Of a stretch of 37,237 nt of DNA, positions 7,337 through 16,480 are shown in pieces. A program made the translations under genes and the position numbers. The first letter of the stretch is position 1. Each line of letters opens with the position of its first letter. The DNA comes from Methyloversatilis universalis FAM5 (GTDB taxonomy: Bacteria > Pseudomonadota > Gammaproteobacteria > Burkholderiales > Rhodocyclaceae): positions 1 through 37,237 of the forward strand of contig NZ_AFHG01000032.1 in the NCBI RefSeq assembly GCF_000214035.2, read 5' to 3'. The notes beneath the pieces are model-generated. The model had not been told where the DNA came from. It searched no databases and saw only the letters and a program-made list of their open reading frames with translations.

Positions 7337-9715
7337 GTGAAGAACGAAACCTTCAGCAAGGTCGAACACATCTTTTCCGCACTGATACGCCATCGCACCT
7401 GGGTGGTGATGGCCGTGGCGGTGCTCACCGCGGTCATGGGGTATCTCGCGAGTCATGTCGAGGTGAAGACGGTGTTCAGCGATCTGCTGCCCAAGAATCA
7501 CCCCTACGTGGCGGTGAACCAGCAGTTCAAATCCACCTTCGGCGGCTCGAACATGGTCAGCATCATGATCGAGGTGAAGGAGGGCGACATCTTCAAGCCC
7601 TCGGTGCTGGCCAAGGTACAGAAGATCACCGTGGGCCTGCAGCAGGTCGACAGCGTCGATACCTACCAGATCATTTCGATCGCATCGAAGAAGATCAAGG
7701 AGGTGCGCGCATCGACCGAGGGCGTGGAGTCGCGGCCCATCATGTGGCCGGAACTGCCCAAGGGGCCGGCCGAGATGGCGGTGCTGAAGGAGGCGGTGCT
7801 GAACAATCCGCTGATCTACGGCCCCTATGTGTCGATGGATCTGAAGGCCACGCTGATCACCGCCGACTTCCTCGACGGTGACATCAACTACAGCAAGGCC
7901 TTCGAACAGATCATGTCGCTGGTGAAGGAGGCCGACGGTGATGGCGTGATGGTGCGCGTGGTCGGTGAGCCGGTGCTGTACGGCTGGGTCAATTACTACC
8001 TCGACGAAACCATCCAGATCTTCTTCGCCGCCATCGCCTCGCTGGTGATCATCCTGCTGCTGATTACACGCACCTGGCACGGCACCGTGCTGCCGCTGCT
8101 GGCGGGCGTGATCAGCGCGATCTGGGCGCTCGGCGCGGCCAAGCTGATGGGCTTCCACCTGGACCCGCTGGTCATCGTGGTGGCCTTCCTGATCACCGCG
8201 CAGGCGATTTCAAACTCGGTGCAGCTCATTTCGCGCTACGACGACGAGATCGCGCACGGCGCCAGCAGTTCGGCCGCGGCGGCGGTGGCCAGCGCGAAGA
8301 ACCTGTTCAAGCCGTCGATGCTGGCCATCGTGGCCGATGCCGGCTGCGTGCTGGTGGTGGCGCTGACGCCCATCCCGATGCTGGAGAAGATTTCCTACAT
8401 CGGCACGGTGTGGATCTTCTCCATCTTCATCAGCGCGCTGGTGATGACGCCGGTCATGCTGTCCTTCTTCAGCGGCCGTGGCGGCTTCGTGCATCCGCTC
8501 AACATCCGTCCGGTGCTGGAAGCCATCCTGCGCGGCTGTGCGGCGGTGGTCACCACCCGTACCCGCTACATCGTGCTGGGCCTGGCGGGCATCACCTTCC
8601 TGGTGTCCGGCTGGTACGCCTTCAACCTGAAGGTGGGCGATGCCAATCCGGGGTCCCCGATTCTGTGGCCGGACTCGTCGTACAACCGCGACGCGACCGA
8701 CATCAACCGCCAGTTCCAGGGTTCGGACCGCATGTTCGTCGTGGTGGCCGGCAAGGAGAAGGGCGCGATGCGCGAGCCGGAAGTGCTGCAGAGCATGGCC
8801 AACTTCCAGCGCTACATGGAGGCACAGCCCGAGGTCGGCGGCAGCATTTCGCTGGCCGACATCCTGCCGCAGGTGCGCCGCGTGCTGCGTGAAGGCAACC
8901 CGATGTACGCCGAACTGGGCAATGACGCGGGCGAGAACTCCGAGCTCACCTACATGTTCGTGTCCGGCTCCGACCCGGGTGACATGGACCGCTACGCCGA
9001 CGCCGATGCCAAGAACGGTGCGGTCACGCTGTTCTTCCGCGATCACCAGGGCGAAACCATCCGCACCGCGGTGGCCCGGGTGCAGGACTACGTGGCGCAG
9101 AACCCGATGGACAAGGCCGACTACCTGCTGGCCGGCGGTCTGGTCGGCGTACTGGCGGCGGTCAATGAGGTGATCCTGGCCGGCCAGATCGAGGCGATCG
9201 CGCTGGCGCTGCTGGTGCTGGTGGTGTGCTGCACGGTGACCTACCGCTCCACCGTGGCCGGGGTGTTCTTCATGATCCCGGTGATGCTGTCCAACACCAT
9301 CACCTTCAGCTACATGGCCTGGCATGGCATCGGCATGAACATCAACACGCTGCCGGTGGTCGCGCTCGGTATCGGCCTTGGGGTGGATTACACCTTCTAC
9401 ATCGTCGATGGCATCCGCGAGGAACTGCACCACAACCCGAACGTGGAGCGCGCCATCGTGAAGGCGCTGTCCAGCGCCGGCCGCGGCGTGCTGGTGACGG
9501 CGATGACACTGATCACCAGTGTCGGCCTGTGGAGCTTCTCCTCGCTGCGGCTGCAGGCCGACATGGGCCTGCTGATCGCGCTCTGGCTGTTCATCTCGGC
9601 CTTCAGCGCGCTCTTCATCATGCCGGCCATCGTCTATGTGTTCCGCCCCGCCTTCATCGTGGGCAGCAAGCAGCGCCCGATCGAGCGCGCCGAAGAACCT
9701 GCAGTCGTTGTGTGA
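7337..9715 (+). CDS. MMPL/RND-family transporter (HAE3-like)
   Basis: This 792-residue inner-membrane protein has the duplicated RND layout: one membrane helix near residue 25, a periplasmic loop, about five helices from about residue 225, another helix near 410, a second periplasmic loop, and five more helices from about 610 to 770. It fits the MMPL/HAE3 group, single-gene RND proteins often linked to hydrophobic substrates such as hopanoids and lipids. The start is a GTG with GGGGGAG upstream. No periplasmic adaptor gene is nearby; instead it sits with the YCF48, DUF1302 and DUF1329 genes. Position in the acetone cluster suggests a role in solvent or lipid traffic, but the substrate is not shown by the sequence. 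Confidence 0.85.
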   Translation: MKNETFSKVEHIFSALIRHRTWVVMAVAVLTAVMGYLASHVEVKTVFSDLLPKNHPYVAVNQQFKSTFGGSNMVSIMIEVKEGDIFKPSVLAKVQKITVGLQQVDSVDTYQIISIASKKIKEVRASTEGVESRPIMWPELPKGPAEMAVLKEAVLNNPLIYGPYVSMDLKATLITADFLDGDINYSKAFEQIMSLVKEADGDGVMVRVVGEPVLYGWVNYYLDETIQIFFAAIASLVIILLLITRTWHGTVLPLLAGVISAIWALGAAKLMGFHLDPLVIVVAFLITAQAISNSVQLISRYDDEIAHGASSSAAAAVASAKNLFKPSMLAIVADAGCVLVVALTPIPMLEKISYIGTVWIFSIFISALVMTPVMLSFFSGRGGFVHPLNIRPVLEAILRGCAAVVTTRTRYIVLGLAGITFLVSGWYAFNLKVGDANPGSPILWPDSSYNRDATDINRQFQGSDRMFVVVAGKEKGAMREPEVLQSMANFQRYMEAQPEVGGSISLADILPQVRRVLREGNPMYAELGNDAGENSELTYMFVSGSDPGDMDRYADADAKNGAVTLFFRDHQGETIRTAVARVQDYVAQNPMDKADYLLAGGLVGVLAAVNEVILAGQIEAIALALLVLVVCCTVTYRSTVAGVFFMIPVMLSNTITFSYMAWHGIGMNINTLPVVALGIGLGVDYTFYIVDGIREELHHNPNVERAIVKALSSAGRGVLVTAMTLITSVGLWSFSSLRLQADMGLLIALWLFISAFSALFIMPAIVYVFRPAFIVGSKQRPIERAEEPAVVV

Positions 9716-9720
9716 GGGCA

Positions 9721-9759
9721 GCCCGTCGCGCCCGTCGGTGTCTGCCGACGGCGACGGGC
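9721..9759 (+). other. intercistronic hairpin between the RND and DUF1302 genes
   Basis: A long stem-loop starts six bases after the transporter stop: outer arms GCCCGTCG/CGACGGGC and inner arms CCGTCGG/CCGACGG. There is no U-tract, so it is probably an mRNA-processing or stability element that lets the outer-membrane genes be expressed at a different level from the transporter. Confidence 0.45.
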
Positions 9760-9806
9760 GTGCGCGGACGGCTCATGGGTAGTCCCAAACAGGAGGGAGT
9801 GGAGAC

Positions 9807-11390
9807 ATGAGAAGAAGCAGAACCTTCAGGCGGACCGCAACCGGTCTGGCCGTGGCGACGGCGCTGGCGATGATGGGCATGCCCGTCGCTCACGGTGCCG
9901 AGGAGGCCAAGAACGACGCACCGGCCAGCAACTGGCTGAGCGACGACGTGAAGTTCCAGGTGTCCGGCTATGCCCGTGCCTGGGCCTCGTTCAACCTGCA
10001 GAACCAGCCTGAACTCGATGCGGTGGGCAAGGACAGCAAGGGCAAGCTGTCCATGCTGCGCGGTTCGGTGCTGCTCGATGCCGACCTGACCACCGGTTCG
10101 GTCAAGTGGAAGGCGATCGGCCGGCTGGACCGCGAGTACAAGACCGGCTACCTCGAGGACCTCGAGGACCTGCGCGCCACCAACGGCACCGCCGGTGGCC
10201 CGAGCATCACCAAGAACTACAACAACGGCGACATCCGCGAACTGTGGGTCGAGGCGCCGCTGGGTGAGCGCACCACGGTGAAGTTCGGCAAGCAGCAGCT
10301 GGTGTGGGGCGAATCCGACTTCTTCCAGGCGATGGACCTGGTGCACGGCTACGACTACAGCTGGCGCCTGTTCTTCGAGGGCGAGAACGAGGAATGGCGC
10401 AAGCCGCTCATCATGCTGTCGACCAAGATCCGGGTGCCCGAAGCCAAGGGCATGATCGCCGCCTTCGTGCGTCCGGGCTGGGACCGCTGCGAGGACATCG
10501 GCAACACCTACGATATCCGGGGTGGCCGCTGGTTCTTCCAGCCCTACCGTGGCTTCGACCTGACCCGCGTCACCACCAAGAACTGCGAGCACAAGGACGG
10601 TGACATGGACGACGTGACCGGCGGCATCCGCTGGTCCGGCGAGGCGTTCGGTCTGAACTACTCGATCGCCTACCTGACCACCTTCTCGGCGGATCCGGTC
10701 GCCAGTTCGGTGTTCAAGCCGCATCAGGGCGTGCCGGTCGCGGGCGCGGTGTTCGATCTCATCCATCCGAAGATCGACGTGCTCGGCGCCACGGTCAGCG
10801 GCTACAGCGAAACGCTGGACGCGGTGATCAGCGCGGAGGTGGCCTACACCAAGGACCAGCCCTACAACGTCGGCAGCGGTGCCTTCAATCCGGGCAATGC
10901 CGCCAATCCGGGCATCGGTCTGAACGGCATCAAGAAGAAGGACACGCTGCGGACCATGATCCGCATCGACAAGGACCTGAGCCTGGAAAACGTGTTTGGC
11001 ACGTCGCGGCCCTCGTTCTCGTCGATCCAGCTGTTCAACACCCAGGTACTGGGCTTCGACGGCGGCGACGACCTGGTGCGTCTGTTCGCCTACGGCACGC
11101 CGCTGAACGAGCACAGCACCATCCTGACCGCCTTCACCACGCTCAACTACCGCAACGACACGATCAACCCCGGCCTGGCCGTGGGCTTCGACCTGTCCAA
11201 CGGTGGCGGCTTCGCCATTCCGAGCGTGGCACTCACGTTCTCGGACAAGTGGGTGGCCAAGGTGGAGGCCGACATTTTCTGGGACGGCGGCAAGAGCAAC
11301 AAGACCCAGTTCAGCAATGGCGAATCGCAGCTGTTCGGTTACTTCAACCGTGCCAGCCAGCTGGTGTTTCGTCTGACCCGGCAGTTCTGA
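9807..11390 (+). CDS. DUF1302 family outer-membrane beta-barrel protein
   Basis: This 527-residue exported protein has a signal peptide (positive start MRRSRTFRR, hydrophobic core, cleavage about AHG-A near residue 31). The mature part is rich in alternating aromatic strands and ends in LVFRLTRQF; a C-terminal Phe is typical of barrels inserted by the Bam machinery. The pattern matches the DUF1302 family, presumed outer-membrane channels with no settled function. It has a strong Shine-Dalgarno (GGAGGGAG) and is 17 bases before the DUF1329 gene, a partner seen together with DUF1302 in many proteobacteria. A porin for hydrophobic compounds is a reasonable guess, not shown. Confidence 0.85.
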   Translation: MRRSRTFRRTATGLAVATALAMMGMPVAHGAEEAKNDAPASNWLSDDVKFQVSGYARAWASFNLQNQPELDAVGKDSKGKLSMLRGSVLLDADLTTGSVKWKAIGRLDREYKTGYLEDLEDLRATNGTAGGPSITKNYNNGDIRELWVEAPLGERTTVKFGKQQLVWGESDFFQAMDLVHGYDYSWRLFFEGENEEWRKPLIMLSTKIRVPEAKGMIAAFVRPGWDRCEDIGNTYDIRGGRWFFQPYRGFDLTRVTTKNCEHKDGDMDDVTGGIRWSGEAFGLNYSIAYLTTFSADPVASSVFKPHQGVPVAGAVFDLIHPKIDVLGATVSGYSETLDAVISAEVAYTKDQPYNVGSGAFNPGNAANPGIGLNGIKKKDTLRTMIRIDKDLSLENVFGTSRPSFSSIQLFNTQVLGFDGGDDLVRLFAYGTPLNEHSTILTAFTTLNYRNDTINPGLAVGFDLSNGGGFAIPSVALTFSDKWVAKVEADIFWDGGKSNKTQFSNGESQLFGYFNRASQLVFRLTRQF

Positions 11391-11407
11391 TCAAAGGAGG
11401 AAGACAG

Positions 11408-12733
11408 ATGTATACGCTCAACACCCTCATCCCGGCCGGCCGCGCACGCCGCACCGGTGTGGCCGGCGCGCTCGCGCTGGTGCTCGGACTGGCCGCCGGT
11501 CAGACCTTCGCCAAGGAGCTGGAAGCCGGCTTCGTGATCACCAAGGAGAACTACGACAGCGTCAAGGAGGACACCTTCGAGAAGAAGACCATCGCCTCCA
11601 TGGTGCCGGAGAAGCTCGAGTGGATGATCAAGAACTACAACCTGACCATCAAGCTCGCCCACTCGAAGAAGATCGAGATGGACCCGAAGTACGTCGAGTG
11701 GTCGAAGAAGAACGTCGGTACCGTCAAATTCAATCCGGCCGACCGCACCGTGTCCGGCTGGCAGGCCGGCATGATGTTCCCGCCGGAAACGATCAAGATG
11801 GACGACCCGCACGCCGGCGACAAGGTGATCTGGAACCTGCGTGCCGCCACCTACGGCGCCACCATGGACCTGCGCGACATCGCCTGGGCCTTCCTCGACG
11901 CGAAGAAGGGCTATGAGCGCGTGCAGGCCTTCCAGTCCCGCCGCTACTACATGGAAGGCCGTCTCGACGGCGGCCCGATCACGGTGGGCGACGGCACGAT
12001 CGCGCAGAAGACCTACTTCGTGGCGCACTACCCGCAGGACATCCGCGGCCTGGGCACCTTCTCGGTCCGCTACAACCAGGCGGATTCCAAGAAGCCGGAC
12101 GACTCCTACGCCTACCTGAAGTCGGTGCGCCGCGTGCGCCGCCTGTCCGGCGGTGCCTGGATGGATCCGATCGGCGGTACCGACCAGCTGTACGACGACT
12201 GGGACATCTGGGACGCCGCGCCCACCAAGTACAAGTCGAACAAGCTGATCGAGAAGCGCTGGGTGCTGGCCATCGCGCACAGCCCGGAAATGAGCGTGGA
12301 TACCTCGCAGCCCTACACCGAGCCGCAGAAGCGCTTCCCGCGCATCAACATGAGCGAGGCGCCGTACTTCAACCCGGCCAAGGATATCGGCTGGGAGCCG
12401 CGCGAGGTGTATGTGGTCGAGGGCGTGCCGCCGGACGAGCACCCGTACAGCAAGAAGGTGGTCTACATGGAAGTGGACTTCCCGCGTCCCTACCTGGGCT
12501 ACGCGCTCGACCGCAAGGGCGAGTTCTGGAAGATGTTCATCTTCCAGAACCGGCCTGACGTGGGCGACGACGGCTACAAGGCGGTGATGCCGGTGATCGG
12601 CCACATCATCGACGTGAAGCGCGGTCACGCCACCAACTGGTCGTCGAACATGAAGTCCAACCCGAAGGGCGTGAAGGAGACCGATGTGTCGCTGAACGTT
12701 CTTGAAGAAGTGGCCACGGGTACGGGCAAGTAA
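11408..12733 (+). CDS. DUF1329 family periplasmic protein
   Basis: This 441-residue secreted protein has a signal peptide ending about TFA-KE near residue 35. The mature part matches DUF1329, a family I recall as related in fold to the lipid-carrying LolA/LolB proteins. Without a lipobox Cys it should be soluble in the periplasm, where it could ferry a hydrophobic ligand between the RND transporter and the DUF1302 barrel (inference). AAAGGAGG precedes the ATG. It is the last gene of the cassette, ending 42 bases before a strong terminator. Confidence 0.85.
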   Translation: MYTLNTLIPAGRARRTGVAGALALVLGLAAGQTFAKELEAGFVITKENYDSVKEDTFEKKTIASMVPEKLEWMIKNYNLTIKLAHSKKIEMDPKYVEWSKKNVGTVKFNPADRTVSGWQAGMMFPPETIKMDDPHAGDKVIWNLRAATYGATMDLRDIAWAFLDAKKGYERVQAFQSRRYYMEGRLDGGPITVGDGTIAQKTYFVAHYPQDIRGLGTFSVRYNQADSKKPDDSYAYLKSVRRVRRLSGGAWMDPIGGTDQLYDDWDIWDAAPTKYKSNKLIEKRWVLAIAHSPEMSVDTSQPYTEPQKRFPRINMSEAPYFNPAKDIGWEPREVYVVEGVPPDEHPYSKKVVYMEVDFPRPYLGYALDRKGEFWKMFIFQNRPDVGDDGYKAVMPVIGHIIDVKRGHATNWSSNMKSNPKGVKETDVSLNVLEEVATGTGK

Positions 12734-12775
12734 GCGCAGTTGAATACCGTGCTGGTACCTCCTCCCGGCATGTTC

Positions 12776-12810
12776 GCCCGATCCCGTGCAGCGCGGGGTC
12801 GGGCTTTTTT
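12776..12810 (+). terminator. intrinsic terminator after the envelope cassette
   Basis: A ten-pair stem (GCCCGATCCC with GGGGTCGGGC, one T-G pair) is followed directly by six T's. This is the clearest stop in the acetone region and separates the cassette from the CoA-ligase gene. Confidence 0.9.
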
Positions 12811-12861
12811 CGCCGCGGAATCCGGGGGCAGGGGCTGGCCGGACCAGAACAGGATTCCATC

Positions 12862-14823
12862 ATGAAAGTGTTCACCCCATCGGGTTGCGAGTGGAAGGGC
12901 ACGCGGCTTGCCCGTTTCATCGAACGTCACGGCTATGGCTCGCTCGACCAGCTGCAGGAAGAGGCCGAGCGCGATGCGCCGCGCTTCTGGGACCGCGTGG
13001 TCGAGGAGGTCGGTCTCGACTGGGCCGTACCCTATGTTCAGACGCTGGATCTGCAGAACGGCCCGATGTGGCCTGAATGGTTCGTCGGCGGTCGGCTCGA
13101 CCTGTTCGACAACCTGATCGGCAAGCATGCCCGCCGTCATCCGGACAAGATCGCGATCCGCTGGGAAGGCGATGCCGGCGAACAGCGCAGCCTGAGCTAC
13201 GGCGAACTGGAGCGCGAGGTGGCGGCGGTGGCCACCGGCCTGCGCGCGCTCGGTCTGGCGCAGGGCAGCCGCATCGCGCTCTACCTGCCCATGGTGCCGG
13301 AGGCGGCGGTCATTCTGCTGGCGGCTGCGCGCATCGGTGCCATTTCGGTGCCGATGTTCTCCGGCTATTCCGCCGATTCGGTGGTGCAGCGGGTGCAGGA
13401 CGCCGCCGCCAGCGTGCTGGTGTGCGCCAACGGCTACTTCCGCCGCGGCAAGCCGGTGCGCATGCTGGCCGACGCGCTGGCCGCGGCCGATGCCTGTGAA
13501 TCGGTGCAGAACGTGGTGGTGGTCGACCGGCTGGGCAACGGCTCGTACGAGGGCGAGGAGCCGGGCGGTCATTACGCGCTGCGCGATTACGCCACGCTGG
13601 CCGCCACGACGCCCGAAGCGTCGGGCGACGACAGCTTCGGCGCGTCGGCGCCGCTCATGCTGGTCTACACCTCCGGCACCACCGGCAAACCCAAGGGCGT
13701 GGTGCATACCCACGGCGGCTTTCCGCTGAAGGCGGCGCAGGACATGGCCATGGCCTTCGACCTGCGCGAGGACGACAGCCTGATGTGGGTGACCGACATG
13801 GGCTGGCTGATGGGGCCCTGGATGGTGTTCGGCGCGCTGCTGCTGGGCGCCACCATCGTGCTGTGCGAAGGCACGCCCGATTACCCCGACGCCGGCCGTA
13901 TGTGGCGTATCGTGCAGCGCCACGGCGTCACCCACCTCGGCCTGTCGCCCACCCTGGTGCGCCTGCTGATGGGCAGTCGTGACGCGGTGCCGGCCCCGGG
14001 CACGCTGGACACGCTTCGCGTGTTCGGCTCCACCGGCGAGGCGTGGAACGAGACGCCCTGGCTGTGGCTGTTCGAAACGGTGGGGCAGAGCCGGCGGCCC
14101 ATCGTCAATTACTCCGGCGGCACCGAGATCGGCGGCGGCATCCTTGCCTGCTTCCCGGGCCTGCCGCAGACAGCGTGCGGCTTCAACGGCCCGATACCGG
14201 GCATGGCGGCGGACGTGGTTGATGCGGAAGGGCGACCGGTGCGTGGCAGCGTCGGCGAACTGGTGCTGCGCGCGCCGTGGCCGGGCATGACCCGCGGCTT
14301 CTGGAACGACCCGGACCGCTACGAGGACACCTACTGGGCCACGCTGCCCGGCCTGTGGGTGCATGGCGACTGGGCCAGCATCGACAGCGACGGCTACTGG
14401 TTCGTACACGGCCGCAGCGACGACACCATCAAGGTGGCGGGCAAGCGTCTCGGGCCGACCGAGTTCGAATCGGCGCTGGTGTCGCACCCGCTCGTCGCCG
14501 AGGCGGTGGCGGTGGGGGTACCGGATGCGATCAAGGGCGAGGCGGTGGTGTGCTTCGTCACGCTGCACGACCCGCGCAGCGGGCCGGAGGGCTGGAGCGT
14601 GTGGGAAACCGAACTGTCTGACCACGTGGCGCGCCTGCTCGGCAAGCCGCTGCGACCGGCACGCATCCACGCGCTGGCCCAGATCCCGAAGACGCGCAAC
14701 GGCAAGATCCTGCGCCGCGTGGTCCGGAACGCCTACATCGGCCGGCCGATGGGCGATCTGTCATCGATGGAGAACCCGCGTTCGATCGAAGAGGTGATCA
14801 GCCTGCGCACCGCCCGCGTCTGA
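12862..14823 (+). CDS. acetoacetyl-CoA synthetase-like AMP-forming CoA ligase
   Basis: This 653-residue member of the acetyl-CoA synthetase family activates a short acid to its CoA thioester with ATP giving AMP and PPi. The P-loop-like motif YTSGTTGKPKG is at 269-279 and the catalytic Lys in RNGKILRR is at about 615. The region where acetyl-CoA synthetases have a WWQTE-type motif reads NYSGGTEIGGG, so the acyl pocket differs from that of acetate enzymes. Given acetone carboxylase upstream and a thiolase downstream, acetoacetate is the likely substrate, which fills the gap between acetoacetate and acetoacetyl-CoA. Propionate or another short acid remains possible. The Shine-Dalgarno is weak (AGGA), and no clear promoter was found between the preceding terminator and the start. 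Confidence 0.8.
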   Translation: MKVFTPSGCEWKGTRLARFIERHGYGSLDQLQEEAERDAPRFWDRVVEEVGLDWAVPYVQTLDLQNGPMWPEWFVGGRLDLFDNLIGKHARRHPDKIAIRWEGDAGEQRSLSYGELEREVAAVATGLRALGLAQGSRIALYLPMVPEAAVILLAAARIGAISVPMFSGYSADSVVQRVQDAAASVLVCANGYFRRGKPVRMLADALAAADACESVQNVVVVDRLGNGSYEGEEPGGHYALRDYATLAATTPEASGDDSFGASAPLMLVYTSGTTGKPKGVVHTHGGFPLKAAQDMAMAFDLREDDSLMWVTDMGWLMGPWMVFGALLLGATIVLCEGTPDYPDAGRMWRIVQRHGVTHLGLSPTLVRLLMGSRDAVPAPGTLDTLRVFGSTGEAWNETPWLWLFETVGQSRRPIVNYSGGTEIGGGILACFPGLPQTACGFNGPIPGMAADVVDAEGRPVRGSVGELVLRAPWPGMTRGFWNDPDRYEDTYWATLPGLWVHGDWASIDSDGYWFVHGRSDDTIKVAGKRLGPTEFESALVSHPLVAEAVAVGVPDAIKGEAVVCFVTLHDPRSGPEGWSVWETELSDHVARLLGKPLRPARIHALAQIPKTRNGKILRRVVRNAYIGRPMGDLSSMENPRSIEEVISLRTARV

Positions 14824-14902
14824 GTCCGACGCCCGGACGTCCGATAACCGGACGATAGCCGTACGGACTTCGTACGGTTTTCGGACGCTTGCCGGGCGTC
14901 CG
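14824..14902 (+). promoter_or_regulatory. upstream activator half-site cluster for the thiolase promoter
   Basis: Seven GTCCG/CGGAC half-sites fall within 79 bases (starting at 14824, 14834, 14839, 14849, 14864, 14882 and 14898). They include two tandem GTCCG-N5-CGGAC dyads 15 bases apart and CGGACGC-N7-GCGTCCG. The cluster starts right at the stop of the CoA-ligase gene and ends about 77 bases before the -24 element. The half-site is the same as in front of acxA. Confidence 0.6.
14859..14881 (+). terminator. possible terminator of the CoA-ligase gene
   Basis: CCGTACG-GACTT-CGTACGG is followed by TTTT. The seven-pair stem with a short T-run could end the ligase transcript. It is embedded in the half-site cluster, so the same bases may also be part of an activator site. 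Confidence 0.45.
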
Positions 14903-14978
14903 GGTGGACGCCTGCGCGTCGAATGTTTCAGTTCATTGAAAAGAAAGATTTTTCCTGCGTTTTGCGGCGCCATCTCCA

Positions 14979-14995
14979 ATGGCCCACTCCTTGCA
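14979..14995 (+). promoter_or_regulatory. sigma-54 promoter of the thiolase gene
   Basis: ATGGCCCACTCCTTGCA has the invariant GG and GC exactly ten bases apart and differs little from the consensus. The expected start of transcription is near 15006, about 50 bases before the thiolase GTG start. Confidence 0.8.
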
Positions 14996-15056
14996 GGGAT
15001 ATGACCACCTGCCGACCCCTGCAGTCCCGGGTCGGCCGTTGCGGAGGACGCTGTTC

Positions 15057-16256
15057 GTGAATCAGACATCCGATCCGGTAGTGATCGTTTCCGCCAGCCG
15101 TACGCCGCTGGGCGGCTTTCTCGGCGGCCTGGCGTCGCTGACCGCTCCCGAGCTGGGTGCCCGGGCGATTGAATCGGCCGTCAGCCGGTCCGGCATCGAC
15201 GCCGGCCGCGTCGATGAGGTCTACATGGGCTGCGTGCTGCCCGCCGGCGTGGGGCAGGCCCCGGCCCGACAGGCCGCCCTGGGTGGCGGTCTGCCCGAAT
15301 CCAGCGCCTGTACCACGGTGAGCAAGGTGTGCGGCTCCGGCATGAAGGCGGTGATGCTGGCCCATGATGCGCTGCGCGCCGGATCGGCCGACATCGTGGT
15401 CGCGGGCGGCATGGAGTCGATGAGCAATGCGCCGTATCTGCTGGCGCGCGCCCGCGCCGGCTATCGTCTCGGTCACGAACGGGTGATCGATCACATGTTC
15501 CTAGACGGTCTGGAAGACGCCTACGGCGAGCGCGGCACGCTGATGGGCGTGTTCGCCGAGCGCTGTGCCGGGCGCTTCGGCTTCGGCCGCCAGGCGCAGG
15601 ACGACTGGGCGCTGCGTTCGCTCGAGCGGGCACTGGAGGCCGACCGTCGCGGCGCCTTCGACTGGGAAATCTGTCCGCTGAAAGTGGCCGGCCGTGGTGG
15701 CGCCACCGAGGTGGTGCGCGACGAACAGCCGCAGAGCGCGCGGCCGGAAAAGATTCCCGCGCTGAAGCCGGTGTTCCGCGCCGACGGTACCGTGACCGCC
15801 GCCAATTCGAGCTCGATCTCGGACGGCGCGGCCGCCTTGGTGCTGATGCGCGCCTCGACCGCGCACGCCGCCGGCCTGAAGCCGCTGGCCACGCTGGTTG
15901 CCCAGGCCGGTCACGCCGGCCCGCCCGCGGATTTTCCGGTGGCCCCGGTAGACGCCATCCGCAAGGTGCTGGACCGCGCGGGCTGGCGTCGGAGCGAAGT
16001 CGATCTGTACGAAATCAACGAAGCCTTTGCCGTGGTGACGCTGGCCGCCATCCGCGAACTGGCGCTCGACCCGGATACCGTGAATGTTCATGGCGGCGCC
16101 TGCGCGCTGGGGCACCCGATCGGCGCCACCGGCGCCCGCCTGCTGGTGACGCTGATCGGCGCGCTGCGTCGCACCGGTGGCCGGCGCGGTGTGGCCAGTC
16201 TGTGCATTGGCGGAGGTGAAGCGACTGCAATTGCACTGGAGTTGCTTAATAATTGA
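15057..16256 (+). CDS. acetyl-CoA C-acetyltransferase (thiolase)
   Basis: This 399-residue type II (biosynthetic-like) thiolase can split acetoacetyl-CoA with CoA to two acetyl-CoA. All catalytic parts are present: nucleophile C92 in VCGSGMK, NEAF at 321-324, H353 in GHPIGATG and C383 in SLCIGGGEA. The start was chosen at the GTG with GGAGGA eight bases upstream; an earlier in-frame ATG coincides with the sigma-54 promoter and is not usable. In context it completes acetone breakdown after the carboxylase and the CoA ligase. It has its own sigma-54 promoter and lies 224 bases before acxR, with which it may be co-transcribed. Confidence 0.92.
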   Translation: MNQTSDPVVIVSASRTPLGGFLGGLASLTAPELGARAIESAVSRSGIDAGRVDEVYMGCVLPAGVGQAPARQAALGGGLPESSACTTVSKVCGSGMKAVMLAHDALRAGSADIVVAGGMESMSNAPYLLARARAGYRLGHERVIDHMFLDGLEDAYGERGTLMGVFAERCAGRFGFGRQAQDDWALRSLERALEADRRGAFDWEICPLKVAGRGGATEVVRDEQPQSARPEKIPALKPVFRADGTVTAANSSSISDGAAALVLMRASTAHAAGLKPLATLVAQAGHAGPPADFPVAPVDAIRKVLDRAGWRRSEVDLYEINEAFAVVTLAAIRELALDPDTVNVHGGACALGHPIGATGARLLVTLIGALRRTGGRRGVASLCIGGGEATAIALELLNN

Positions 16257-16452
16257 ACTAACCTGATGAGATTGGCGGCGCGCAGCCGCCCCCGGACGCG
16301 CACGCCGGGCGGACCGTTCCGAGTGCGCGGGAGCACATGGTTTTCAAACAAGCCCGTGAGACGGCATGCCTCGAAGCATGCTGCTACACAGGTCAGGAGG
16401 AGTCGGAGCACGCGTGCATCGTCCCGCCCGGGCGATGTAGGCGGGACGCCGT

Positions 16453-16478
16453 CTACCTCCACCACAAACAGGAGGTAG
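16453..16478 (+). promoter_or_regulatory. acxR: hairpin sequestering the acxR ribosome-binding site
   Basis: CTACCTCC, a ten-base loop (ACCACAAACA), then GGAGGTAG form a perfect eight-pair stem whose right arm is the Shine-Dalgarno of acxR. The ATG follows at 16481. In the folded mRNA the ribosome site would be closed, which should keep activator synthesis low or make it conditional (inference). Confidence 0.6.
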
Positions 16479-16480
16479 CC

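Noticed and set aside
14979-15056. longer thiolase start
   Set aside because: The ATG is part of the -24 element; the GTG with GGAGGA downstream fits thiolase N-termini.
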